Shown here: one piece after another, positions 49,718 through 57,990 of the stretch
How the letters are laid out: every line of letters begins with the position of its first letter
Position numbering within the stretch: position 1 is the first letter of the stretch
Source: Streptomyces capillispiralis
Lineage (GTDB): Bacteria > Actinomycetota > Actinomycetes > Streptomycetales > Streptomycetaceae
Reading direction: 5' to 3'
DNA length: 64,000 nucleotides
NCBI RefSeq assembly: GCF_007829875.1
Contig: NZ_VIWV01000001.1
Coordinates: 6,632,501 to 6,696,500 of the forward strand
Position numbers and translations under genes: made by a program
Notes under the pieces: model-generated
Database searches by the model: none
What the model was told of the DNA's origin: nothing
What the model saw: the letters and a program-made list of their open reading frames with translations, nothing else

Positions 49718-50170
49718 GTGCTGAACGATCTCGACGAACGCATCGTGCACGCCCTCGCCGAGGACGCCCGCCGCTCCTACGCGGACATCGGCCAGATGAT
49801 CGGCCTGTCCGCGCCCGCCGTGAAACGGCGGGTGGACCGGCTGCGCGCGACCGGGGCCATCACCGGGTTCACCGTCCGGGTGGACCCGGCCGCCCTCGGC
49901 TGGGAGACGGAAGGGTTCGTCGAGATCTACTGCCGCGGCAACACCTCCCCGGAGACCATCCAGCGGGGCCTGGAGCGCTACCAGGAGGTCGTGGCCGCCT
50001 CCACCGTCACCGGCGACGCCGACGCGGTCGCCCAGGTCTTCGCCTCCGACATGCGCCACTTCGAGCGGGTCCTGGAGCGCATCGCGGGCGAGCCGTTCGT
50101 CGAGCGAACCAAGTCGGTGCTGGTGCTGTCCCCGCTGCTGCGGCGGTTCTCGTCGGGGTCGCCCACGTAG
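49718..50170 (+). CDS. Lrp/AsnC-family transcriptional regulator
   Basis: A 150-aa amino-acid-responsive regulator. The N-terminal helix-turn-helix (DERIVHALAEDARRSYADIG, then APAVKRRVDRLRATGAITGF) is followed by an alpha-beta ligand-binding and oligomerisation domain (about 65-135, with VAASTVTGDADAVAQVFA). The GTG start lies 10 bp after the permease stop. The ribosome-binding site is weak, so translation may depend on the upstream gene. It probably regulates the permease through the upstream dyads. It ends at a hairpin. Confidence 0.92.
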   Translation: MLNDLDERIVHALAEDARRSYADIGQMIGLSAPAVKRRVDRLRATGAITGFTVRVDPAALGWETEGFVEIYCRGNTSPETIQRGLERYQEVVAASTVTGDADAVAQVFASDMRHFERVLERIAGEPFVERTKSVLVLSPLLRRFSSGSPT

Positions 50171-50186
50171 CACCCGCCGGGAAAAC

Positions 50187-50213
50187 GACGGGCCGGATCC
50201 GCTCCGGCCCGTC
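50187..50213 (+). terminator. terminator after the Lrp/AsnC gene
   Basis: An 11-bp inverted repeat GACGGGCCGGA / TCCGGCCCGTC with a 5-nt loop, 16 bp after the stop. Confidence 0.75.
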
Positions 50214-50232
50214 TAGCATGAGGTCATGACCT
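50214..50232 (+). promoter_or_regulatory. -10 element and palindrome upstream of the MFS gene
   Basis: TAGCAT (50214-50219) is a -10-like hexamer. It is followed by a perfect 12-bp palindrome AGGTCATGACCT (50221-50232) over the expected start point, about 97 bp before the MFS ATG. The placement suits a repressor site. Confidence 0.5.
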
Positions 50233-50329
50233 GGCGACATTGATCCACCAGCCGCGCCTCCCGAGGGCCGCCTCGGACGCCGTACGTCCTCCACGTCCGG
50301 TGTCCGAACCGCCCTTCCGGGAAGGCCTC

Positions 50330-51529
50330 ATGACCACCACGCCCCCGCGTGTGTCCGACGACCGCGTACGACGGCTGACCTCCACGCTGTACGGCTACGC
50401 GTTCCTCGAAGACTTCATCCTGCTCTACCCGGTGTACGCGCTGCTGTTCAGCGACACCGGCCTGAGCGTCTGGCAGATCTCCTCCCTGTTCGCCCTCTGG
50501 TCGGTGACCGGCGTCCTCCTGGAGGTCCCCTCAGGGGCCTGGGCCGACGCCGTCTCGCGCCGGCTGCTGCTGTGGCTCGGTCCGCTGCTCTCCGCCGCCG
50601 GGTTCGCCCTGTGGGTGCTCGTCCCGTCCTACGGCGCCTTCGCCGTCGGCTTCGTGCTGTGGGGCGCCGGCGGGGCGCTCGGCTCCGGGGCGCTGGAGGC
50701 ACTGGTCTACGACGAACTGGAGCGGCTCGACGCGGCCGACCGGTACGCCCGCGTGATGGGCCGGGCGCGTGCGGCCGGGCTGGTCGCGGTGATGGCGGCG
50801 ATGGGGCTCGCCGGTCCCGTGCTCGCCTGGGGCGGGCATGCCGCCGTCGGTGCCGCGAGCGTGCTGGTGTGCCTGCTGACGGCGGTGGTCGCCGCGCGGT
50901 TCCCCGAGCACCGCTCCCCTGCGGCCGGACACGACAGCTGGACGGCGACGCTGCGGGCCGGACTCGCCGAGGCCCGCGCCGACCGGTCCGTACGCGGGGC
51001 GCTGCTGCTCGTCCCCGCGGTGAGCGCGGTGTGGGGCGCCCTCGACGAATACACGCCGCTGCTGGTCAGGGGGACGGGGGTGGCCGACGGCACGGTTCCG
51101 TATCTGCTCCTGCTGATCTGGGCCGGCGCCACCGCCGGGAGCCTGCTGGCCGGGGAGGGGGAGCGGACCGGTACGGCCGGGCTGGCCGCCCTGCTGGCCG
51201 GGGCCGGTCTCGCCCTGGTCGTCGGGGCGGTCGACGGCAGCCCGGCGGGGCTGGTCCTCGTCGCCCTCGCCTTCGGCGGCTTCCAGGCGGCGACGGTGCT
51301 GGCCGACGCCCGGCTCCAGCGGCGCATCGAGGACGGCGGTCGGGCCACCCTGACGTCGGTGGCGGGCCTGGGCACGGAGCTGGCGACGGTCTCGGTCTAC
51401 GGGGGGTACGCGGTGATCGCCTCGGGCCACGCCCACGGGACCGCCTTCGCGGTGTTCGCGGTGCCGTACCTGGTGACGGCGGGGGTGCTGCTCGTGGGGG
51501 GCAAGGGCAGGGGCAGGGGCGGGGTGTGA
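50330..51529 (+). CDS. MFS transporter
   Basis: A 399-aa major-facilitator protein with about 12 predicted membrane helices. It has the loop 2-3 type motif GAWADAVSRRLLLWLG, which is a form of the G-x3-D-x-x-G-R signature. Substrate unknown. It resembles drug-efflux-type permeases of actinomycetes. The ATG at 50330 has GGGAAGG upstream. An in-frame ATG at 50240 has no such site. It has its own -10-like element and a palindrome upstream, so it is probably regulated separately from the permease. Confidence 0.88.
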   Translation: MTTTPPRVSDDRVRRLTSTLYGYAFLEDFILLYPVYALLFSDTGLSVWQISSLFALWSVTGVLLEVPSGAWADAVSRRLLLWLGPLLSAAGFALWVLVPSYGAFAVGFVLWGAGGALGSGALEALVYDELERLDAADRYARVMGRARAAGLVAVMAAMGLAGPVLAWGGHAAVGAASVLVCLLTAVVAARFPEHRSPAAGHDSWTATLRAGLAEARADRSVRGALLLVPAVSAVWGALDEYTPLLVRGTGVADGTVPYLLLLIWAGATAGSLLAGEGERTGTAGLAALLAGAGLALVVGAVDGSPAGLVLVALAFGGFQAATVLADARLQRRIEDGGRATLTSVAGLGTELATVSVYGGYAVIASGHAHGTAFAVFAVPYLVTAGVLLVGGKGRGRGGV

Positions 51530-51734
51530 GGTCTGCGGTGCCCTGTGCGGCCTGAGCGGTGCCGCGCCTACGGTCCGGTGGGTGGGGCGGGGCCGGGGCG
51601 GGGGTGTGTGTCCTCGGTCCGGCGCGGAATCGGTGACTCCGTGAGGTGAGGGTGCGGACGCGCCGGCCACTGCGGGCGGACACCCCCGGCCCGTCCCCTC
51701 CTCGCCGTACGCGGGCAGCCCGCACGGGGCCGGT

Positions 51735-51794
51735 GCAACGAATCGCCGTTGTCCCCGTCCCGGACGCAACGAACCGCTCACCCGTGCGCAACGG
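51735..51794 (+). promoter_or_regulatory. cluster of GCAACG elements
   Basis: GCAACG at 51735, 51766 and 51788. The first forms a dyad CAACG-N6-CGTTG (51736-51751). All lie directly upstream of the -35 at 51802. The same GCAAC/GTTGC half-sites occur in front of the permease. Confidence 0.5.
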
Positions 51795-51801
51795 CTCCGT
51801 C

Positions 51802-51831
51802 TTGTCCGCCCGAGCCGGCCGACCGTACCGT
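51802..51831 (+). promoter_or_regulatory. promoter of the nitrilase-family/amine oxidase pair
   Basis: TTGTCC (51802-51807), an 18-nt spacer, TACCGT (51826-51831). This is a good match to the housekeeping TTGAC-N17/18-TANNNT pattern, 45 bp before the ATG. Confidence 0.6.
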
Positions 51832-51875
51832 CTATCCGGCCCCCCGAAACCCCCGCGTACCGGTGAGGAACACGC

Positions 51876-52664
51876 ATGCGCACCGCCCTGCTCCAGAGCT
51901 CCGGACGGCCCGGATCCGTCGTCGAGAACCTGAAGGTCCTCGACGAGGCGGCCGGCCGTGCCGCCGCCGCGGGCGCCGGCCTGCTCGTCACCTCGGAGCT
52001 GTTCCTGACCGGGTACGCGATCGGCGCCGACGTCGCCCGGCTCGCCGAGCCCGCCGACGGCGACGCCGCCGACGCGGTCGCCGAGACGGCCACCCGGCAC
52101 GGCCTCGCCGTCGCCTACGGCTACCCCGAGCGCGACGGCGACGCCGTGTACAACTCCGTCCAGCTCGTCTCCGCCGACGGCACCCGTCTGGCGAACCACC
52201 GCAAGACCCACCTCTTCGGCTGCTTCGAGCGGGACCACTTCACCCCGGGGGACCGCCCCGTCGCCCAGGCGCGGCTCGGCGGACTCACCGTCGGCCTGAT
52301 GATCTGCTACGACGTCGAGTTCCCGGAGAACGTGCGGGCCCACGCGCTGGCCGGCACCGACCTGCTGCTGGTGCCCACCGCGCAGATGCACCCGTTCCAG
52401 TTCGTCGCCGAGTCCGTCGTACCGGTGCGGGCGTTCGAGAACCAGATGTACATCGCGTACGTCAACCGGGTCGGCCGGGAGGGCGAGTTCGAGTTCGTCG
52501 GGCTGTCCACGCTGGCCGGCCCCGACGGGGTCGCCCGCGCCCGGGCCGGCCGCGCGGAGGAACTCGTCCTCGCCGACGCCGACCCCGTCCTGCTGGCCGC
52601 GTCCCGCGAGGACAACCCGTACCTGCGGGACCGCCGTCCCGGCCTCTACGGGTCCCTCGTCTGA
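51876..52664 (+). CDS. nitrilase-superfamily carbon-nitrogen hydrolase (amidase)
   Basis: A 262-aa cytosolic C-N hydrolase. The Glu-Lys-Cys triad is present: Glu in TSELFLTGY, Lys in NHRKTHLFG and the nucleophile Cys in MICYDVEFPENVR. The length and MICYD motif place it with amidases rather than true nitrilases. GAGGAA precedes the ATG. The amine oxidase starts 38 bp downstream with its own AAGGAG site. The pair is probably one transcript, in which an amide made by the oxidase could be hydrolysed by this enzyme (inference). Confidence 0.9.
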   Translation: MRTALLQSSGRPGSVVENLKVLDEAAGRAAAAGAGLLVTSELFLTGYAIGADVARLAEPADGDAADAVAETATRHGLAVAYGYPERDGDAVYNSVQLVSADGTRLANHRKTHLFGCFERDHFTPGDRPVAQARLGGLTVGLMICYDVEFPENVRAHALAGTDLLLVPTAQMHPFQFVAESVVPVRAFENQMYIAYVNRVGREGEFEFVGLSTLAGPDGVARARAGRAEELVLADADPVLLAASREDNPYLRDRRPGLYGSLV

Positions 52665-52702
52665 ACCTCCCTCGTTCCACCCCCGCAAGGAGTCCGTACC
52701 CC

Positions 52703-54400
52703 ATGACGTCCACGGTGCCCAACGCCGTCGAGCACACCGACGAGCAGCAGCCGCCGATCACCATGTTCGGCCCGGACTTCCCCTACGCGTACGACGACTT
52801 CCTCGCCCATCCGGCGGGCCTGGGGCAGGTACCGGCGACCGAGCACGGCACCGAGGTCGCCGTCATCGGCGGCGGACTGTCCGGCATCGTCGCCGCGTAC
52901 GAGCTGATGAAGATGGGGCTCAAGCCCGTCGTCTACGAGGCCGACCGGATCGGCGGGCGGCTGCGGACCGTGGGGTTCGAGGGCTGTGACCCCTCCCTGA
53001 CCGCCGAGATGGGCGCGATGCGCTTCCCGCCGTCCTCCACGGCGCTCCAGCACTACATCGACCTGGTGGGACTGCGGACCCAGCCGTTCCCCAACCCCCT
53101 CGCCGAGGCGACGCCCTCGACGGTCGTCGACCTCAAGGGCGAGTCGCACTACGCCGAGACGATCGACGACCTGCCGCAGGTCTACCGGGACGTGGCGAAC
53201 GCCTGGAACACGTGCCTCGAAGAGGGCGCCGACTTCTCCGACATGAACCGCGCCATGCGCGAGCGGGACGTGCCGCGCATCCGCGAGATCTGGGCGAAGC
53301 TGGTCGAGAAGCTCGACAACCAGACCTTCTACGGCTTCCTCTGCGACTCGCAGGCGTTCAAGTCCTTCCGGCACCGCGAGATCTTCGGCCAGGTCGGCTT
53401 CGGCACCGGCGGCTGGGACACCGACTTCCCCAACTCCATCCTGGAGATCCTGCGGGTCGTCTACACCGAGGCCGACGACCACCACCGCGGCATCGTCGGC
53501 GGCTCCCAGCAGCTGCCGCTCAGGCTCTGGGAGCGCGAGCCGGAGAAGATCGTCCACTGGCCGTACGGCACCTCGCTGCAGTCCCTGCACCCGGGCGGCG
53601 CACCGCGTCCGGCCGTGACCCGGCTGCACCGCACCGCGGGCCACCGCATCACCGTGACGGACGCCGACGGCGACATCCGCACGTACCGGGCGGCGGTCTT
53701 CACCGCCCAGTCCTGGATGCTGCTGTCGAAGATCGCCTGCGACGACTCGCTGTTCCCGATCGACCACTGGACCGCGATCGAGCGCACCCACTACATGGAG
53801 AGCTCCAAGCTCTTCGTGCCCGTCGACCGGCCGTTCTGGCTGGACAAGGACGAGGAGACCGGGCGGGACGTCATGTCGATGACGCTCACCGACCGGATGA
53901 CGCGCGGCACTTACCTGCTCGACGACGGCCCCGGCAAGCCCGCCGTGATCTGCCTGTCGTACACCTGGTGCGACGACAGCCTGAAGTGGCTGCCGCTGTC
54001 CGCGAACGAGCGGATGGAGGTCATGCTGAAGTCGCTCGGCGAGATCTACCCCAAGGTCGACATCAGGAAGCACATCATCGGCAACCCGGTGACCGTCTCC
54101 TGGGAGAACGAGCCCTACTTCATGGGCGCCTTCAAGGCCAACCTGCCCGGCCACTACCGCTACCAGCGGCGCCTGTTCACCCACTTCATGCAGGACGAGC
54201 TGCCCGAGGACAAGCGGGGCATCTTCCTCGCCGGCGACGACATCTCCTGGACCGCCGGGTGGGCCGAGGGCGCCGTCCAGACCGCGCTGAACGCGGTCTG
54301 GGGCGTCATGCGCCACCTCGGCGGCGAGACCGACCCCACCAACCCGGGCCCCGGGGACGTCTACGACCAGATCGCCCCCGTGCGGCTCCCCGAGGACTGA
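52703..54400 (+). CDS. flavin monoamine oxidase / amino-acid (2-mono)oxygenase-like protein
   Basis: A 565-aa FAD enzyme. The N-terminal segment MFGPDFPYAYDDFL precedes a classic dinucleotide fold, EVAVIGGGLSGIVAAYEL (GGGLSG at about 56-61), with the following acidic residue in VVYEADRIGGRLRT. The C-terminal FAD-contact segment is IFLAGDDISWTAGWAEGAVQTALNAV. It belongs to the amine oxidase family that includes L-amino-acid oxidases and tryptophan or phenylalanine 2-monooxygenases. The substrate is not readable. Pairing with an amidase favours the amide-forming type (inference). Confidence 0.88.
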   Translation: MTSTVPNAVEHTDEQQPPITMFGPDFPYAYDDFLAHPAGLGQVPATEHGTEVAVIGGGLSGIVAAYELMKMGLKPVVYEADRIGGRLRTVGFEGCDPSLTAEMGAMRFPPSSTALQHYIDLVGLRTQPFPNPLAEATPSTVVDLKGESHYAETIDDLPQVYRDVANAWNTCLEEGADFSDMNRAMRERDVPRIREIWAKLVEKLDNQTFYGFLCDSQAFKSFRHREIFGQVGFGTGGWDTDFPNSILEILRVVYTEADDHHRGIVGGSQQLPLRLWEREPEKIVHWPYGTSLQSLHPGGAPRPAVTRLHRTAGHRITVTDADGDIRTYRAAVFTAQSWMLLSKIACDDSLFPIDHWTAIERTHYMESSKLFVPVDRPFWLDKDEETGRDVMSMTLTDRMTRGTYLLDDGPGKPAVICLSYTWCDDSLKWLPLSANERMEVMLKSLGEIYPKVDIRKHIIGNPVTVSWENEPYFMGAFKANLPGHYRYQRRLFTHFMQDELPEDKRGIFLAGDDISWTAGWAEGAVQTALNAVWGVMRHLGGETDPTNPGPGDVYDQIAPVRLPED

Positions 54401-54432
54401 GCGGGGCCATATTCCGGCGGCCCCGGGCCGGG

Positions 54433-55119
54433 TCAGTCCGGCAGCGGGGTCAGCAGCATGCGGCCGGCGAAGCCCACCGCCGTGTCCAGGCCCGCGGTGA
54501 ACTCCCCGGCGACGTCCGGCAGCCGGCGCAGCGCCCACAGGGCGCGGGCCGTGGTCCAGGCGGCGTCCCGGGCGCGCTCCAGGCTCCACGCGCCGAGCAG
54601 ATGGGTCAGCGGGTCGGCGATCCGCAGCAGTTCGGGGCCCGGCGTCAGCTCTTCGCGGATGCGCTCCTCCAGCGAGACGAGGAGGTCGCCCACTCGGTCG
54701 AACTCGTCCTCCAGGTCGCCGGGTTCGCAGGCGAGCGTACGGCAGGTGTCCACGACGGCGAGCGCCAGATCGTGGCCGATGTGCGCGTTGATGCCCGCGA
54801 GGGCGAACTGCAGGGGACGTACTCCGGGGTGGTGGCGGAACTGGAACAGCGGGCGCCAGCAGGCCGGTGGCGGCCGCTCCCCGGACACCGCGTCGACGGC
54901 GGCCAGATAGCGCTCCGCGAACCGCACGTCCAGCGCGATCGCCGCCCGCGCGTCCGGGAAACGGCCGGCGTCGATGCCCCGGTCCACGGCCTCGGTCACG
55001 GCGAGGTAGACGCGGTTGAAGACCGCGACCCCGTCCCGCGCGGGCAGGGCCGCGTCGAGGGCGCGCATACGGGAGATGACCCCGTCCACAGGAGTGAGGA
55101 CTTGTTCGTATCGCGCCAT
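54433..55119 (-). CDS. DUF5995 family protein
   Basis: A 228-aa helical protein of unknown function. Conserved-looking features are FNRVYLAVTEAV near residue 35, FRHHPGVRPLQFALAGINAHIGHDLALAVV near 115-145, and LGAWSLERARDAAW near the C-terminus. The NAHIGHDL segment with several His and Asp residues suggests a metal site, which is unproven. It is convergent with the amine oxidase gene and divergent from the GH6 gene. Confidence 0.8.
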   Translation of the reverse strand: MARYEQVLTPVDGVISRMRALDAALPARDGVAVFNRVYLAVTEAVDRGIDAGRFPDARAAIALDVRFAERYLAAVDAVSGERPPPACWRPLFQFRHHPGVRPLQFALAGINAHIGHDLALAVVDTCRTLACEPGDLEDEFDRVGDLLVSLEERIREELTPGPELLRIADPLTHLLGAWSLERARDAAWTTARALWALRRLPDVAGEFTAGLDTAVGFAGRMLLTPLPD

Positions 55120-55220
55120 GAGCGCAGGGTCGCACCTTTACCGTGGGACGAGTGGCGGCGGGCCCGGCGCTTCCCCGGAACGGGGGAACGCGCCCGCCGT
55201 GGGGGAGGGGGAGCAGCACT

Positions 55221-56429
55221 GTGTCAGGCTCGCGTGCCCAGCGGCTGGCCGCACGGAGGGCCGAACGCCGACGCGCCGCCCGGCGCGGCACGATGGTCGC
55301 CGCGGCCTCCGTCGTGGTCGCGGTGGGCGCCGTCACCGGGATGATGTCGGCGGTCGGCGACGGAGGCGGCGCGGACACCGCCCGCCCCGAGGTGAGCGTG
55401 TCGCCCCGGCTTCAACCGCTGCCCGCCGTGCCGTCGCCCTCCCCGTCGCTCTCCCCGTCGGCGTCGCAGTCCCCTTCCGCCGAGGCCGCCGCGGAGACGG
55501 GGCGGGAGGCGAGCCCCGAGCCGTCCGTGTCCCGGACCGAGCAGAAGCGGCGGACCACGTCCCTGCCCGGCCGTCTCTACCGCCACCCCGAGTCCCAGGT
55601 GCTGGACTGGCTGCGGGCCAACCCCGACGACCCGCGCCGCGCGGTCATAGCGTCCCGGATCGGCGACCGGCCCGCGGCCGTGTGGTTCGCCGACCCCTCC
55701 CCGGACTCCGTCACCTCCCGGGTGCGTGCGGTCGCCTCCGGCGCTGCCGCGCAGGGCCGGACACCGGTGCTCGTGCCGTACGCGATCCCGGACCGGGACT
55801 GCGGCGGGCACTCCGAGGGCGGGGCGCCCGATCTGGGTGCCTACGACGCCTGGATCGACCGGTTCGCCGCCGGGCTGGGCACCGGCGAGGTCATCGTGAT
55901 CCTGGAGCCCGACTCGATCGCCCAGTCCGGGTGTCTGTCCGCCGGTGCACGCGCCGACCGGTTCGCCTCGCTGGCCCGCGCCGGACGGGTGCTGAAGGAG
56001 GCCAACCCCCGGGCGCGGGTCTACTTCGACGCCGGGCACTCCGGCTGGAACGCGCCCGCCGAGCAGGCCGCCTGGCTCCGGCAGGCCGGGGCCGCGTCGG
56101 CCGGCTCCTCCGACGGCATCTTCAGCAACGTCTCCAACTTCCACGACACGGCCGACGAGGTCGCCTACGACCGGGCGGTGCTCGACGCCCTCGGCGGCCC
56201 GCCGGGCCTCGGCGCCGTCATCGACACCAGCCGCAACGGCGCCGGCGCCCCGACCGGCGGCGAGTGGTGCGACCCGGCCGGCCGCAGACTCGGCCGGCCT
56301 CCGACGCTCAGCACGGGGGAGGCCCGCATCGACGGCTATCTGTGGGTGAAGCTGCCGGGCGAGTCGGACGGCTGCAAGGGCGCGCCGGGCACCTTCACCC
56401 CGTCGTACGCCTACGACCTGGCGCGCTGA
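55221..56429 (+). CDS. membrane-anchored or secreted glycoside hydrolase family 6 protein
   Basis: A 402-aa GH6 (cellulase) catalytic protein. The N-terminus is basic, then a hydrophobic segment at about 25-44 (MVAAASVVVAVGAVTGMM) acts as signal or anchor. A Ser/Pro-rich linker spans about 58-110. The GH6 domain has VPYAIPDRDCGG (Asp193 matching the second conserved Asp) and VIVILEPDSIAQSGC (Asp231 matching the general acid). The disulfide cysteines are at 194 and 238. No carbohydrate-binding module is present. I chose the GTG at 55221 because GGGGGAG precedes it. Confidence 0.92.
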   Translation: MSGSRAQRLAARRAERRRAARRGTMVAAASVVVAVGAVTGMMSAVGDGGGADTARPEVSVSPRLQPLPAVPSPSPSLSPSASQSPSAEAAAETGREASPEPSVSRTEQKRRTTSLPGRLYRHPESQVLDWLRANPDDPRRAVIASRIGDRPAAVWFADPSPDSVTSRVRAVASGAAAQGRTPVLVPYAIPDRDCGGHSEGGAPDLGAYDAWIDRFAAGLGTGEVIVILEPDSIAQSGCLSAGARADRFASLARAGRVLKEANPRARVYFDAGHSGWNAPAEQAAWLRQAGAASAGSSDGIFSNVSNFHDTADEVAYDRAVLDALGGPPGLGAVIDTSRNGAGAPTGGEWCDPAGRRLGRPPTLSTGEARIDGYLWVKLPGESDGCKGAPGTFTPSYAYDLAR

Positions 56430-57814
56430 TCACCTTCGGTGCCGTCGGTGTCGTAGGAGGAGGTGCCCTCGTCGAGCAGCGGTTCCTGCGTCTTGAGGTG
56501 GGCGGGCGCGAAGGCGCGCAGCGCGTGGTAGCCGGTGATGACGACCAGGGTGCCGAGCGCGATGCCGCTGAGGGAGAAGGTGTCGGTGAACTCCATCGTG
56601 ACGTTGCCGACGCCGATGATGATGCCCGCGGCGGCCGGCACCAGGTTCAGCGGATTGCGCAGGTCCACCTTGGCGTTGATCCAGATCTGGGCTCCGAGCA
56701 GGCCGATCATGCCGTACAGGATGACGGTGATCCCGCCGAGCACACCGCCCGGGATGGCCGCCACGACCGCGCCGAACTTCGGGCACAGACCGAACAGCAG
56801 GGCGAAACCGGCGGCGGCCCAGTAGGCGGCGGTCGAGTAGACGCGGGTCGCGGCCATCACGCCGATGTTCTCGGAGTAGGTGGTGTTGGGCGGGCCGCCG
56901 ACCGCGGTGGACAGCATGGAGCCGACGCCGTCGGCGGAGATCGCGGTGCCCAGCTTGTCGTCGAGGTTGTCGCCGGTCATCTCGCCGACCGCCTTGACGT
57001 GCCCGGCGTTCTCCGCGATCAGCGCGATGACCACCGGCAGGGCGACCAGGATCGCCGACCACTCGAAGGAGGGGGCGTGCAGGTTCGGCAGACCGATCCA
57101 GTCGGCGCGGCCGACCCCGGAGAGGTCCAGGCGCCAGTGGTCGGTGACCTTGCCGCTCGCGTCCGCCGAGTGGATCTGCCCGAGGATCCGGTCCAGCGCC
57201 CAGGACAGGACGTAACCGAAGACCAGCCCGAGGAAGATCGCGATGCGGGACCAGAAGCCGCGCAGGCAGACCACGGCCAGACCGGTGAACAGCATCACGA
57301 ACAGGGCCGTCCACTGGTCCTGCGGCCAGTAGGTGGCCGCCGTCACCGGCGCCAGGTTGAAGCCGATCAGCATGACGACGGCGCCGGTGACGATCGGCGG
57401 CATCGCGGCGTGGATGATCCGCGCGCCGAAGTGCCGCACCGCGAGCCCCACCAGGAACAGCGCCGCCCCGACCACGAACACCGCGCCGGTCACGGTGGCG
57501 CTGGAGCCGCCCTGGGCCCGGATGACGGCGGCGACGCCGACGAAGGAGAGCGAGCAGCCCAGGTAGCTCGGTACCCGGCCGCGGGTGGCCAGCAGGAAGA
57601 CGACGGTCGCGACGCCCGACATCATGATCGCCAGGTTGGGGTCCAGGCCCATGAGCACCGGGGCGACGAAGGACGCCCCGAACATCGCCACGACGTGCTG
57701 GGCGCCCAGGCCCGCGGTGCGGGGCCAGGAGAGCCGTTCGTCGGGGCGGACCACCGCGCCGGGGGCCGGGGTGCGCCCGTCGCCGTGCCGTGTCCACCGG
57801 ACGCCGAGATCCAT
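56411..57814 (-). CDS. uracil/xanthine permease (NCS2 family)
   Basis: A 467-aa nucleobase:cation symporter with about 12-14 predicted membrane segments. NCS2 signatures include GLGAQHVVAMFGASFVAPVL near the start, ALIAENAGHVKAVGEMTG with the substrate-binding Glu, and GGPPNTTYSENIGVMAATRV. This is closest to uracil permeases (UraA). The ribosome-binding site before the ATG is weak. Its 3' end overlaps the end of the convergent GH6 gene by 19 bp. The charged C-terminus (STSSYDTDGTEGDQ-like) is cytosolic. Confidence 0.93.
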   Translation of the reverse strand: MDLGVRWTRHGDGRTPAPGAVVRPDERLSWPRTAGLGAQHVVAMFGASFVAPVLMGLDPNLAIMMSGVATVVFLLATRGRVPSYLGCSLSFVGVAAVIRAQGGSSATVTGAVFVVGAALFLVGLAVRHFGARIIHAAMPPIVTGAVVMLIGFNLAPVTAATYWPQDQWTALFVMLFTGLAVVCLRGFWSRIAIFLGLVFGYVLSWALDRILGQIHSADASGKVTDHWRLDLSGVGRADWIGLPNLHAPSFEWSAILVALPVVIALIAENAGHVKAVGEMTGDNLDDKLGTAISADGVGSMLSTAVGGPPNTTYSENIGVMAATRVYSTAAYWAAAGFALLFGLCPKFGAVVAAIPGGVLGGITVILYGMIGLLGAQIWINAKVDLRNPLNLVPAAAGIIIGVGNVTMEFTDTFSLSGIALGTLVVITGYHALRAFAPAHLKTQEPLLDEGTSSYDTDGTEGDQRARS

Positions 57815-57990
57815 GGGGTGTCGCTTTCGTCGTACGTGCAGCGTGTCCGGACCATTGTGGGGGCTGAGCAGGAGTGCTTCGTACAGCCGGTCGAGCAGGC
57901 GGGGCGCGCTGAGCGTCTGCTTAGGATGAGGGCGCGCCGCCGTTTCGATGGAGGCGGCATCCGTCCCGCACGTCCCAGGAGCACCGCACC

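Larger units (their letters stand above)
51530..51875 (+). other. intergenic region before the amidase/oxidase pair
   Basis: This 346-bp region has no plausible gene. The first 170 bp is G- and C-rich without clear structure. The second half holds three GCAACG elements (51735-51794) and a good promoter (51802-51831) for the downstream pair. Confidence 0.6.
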
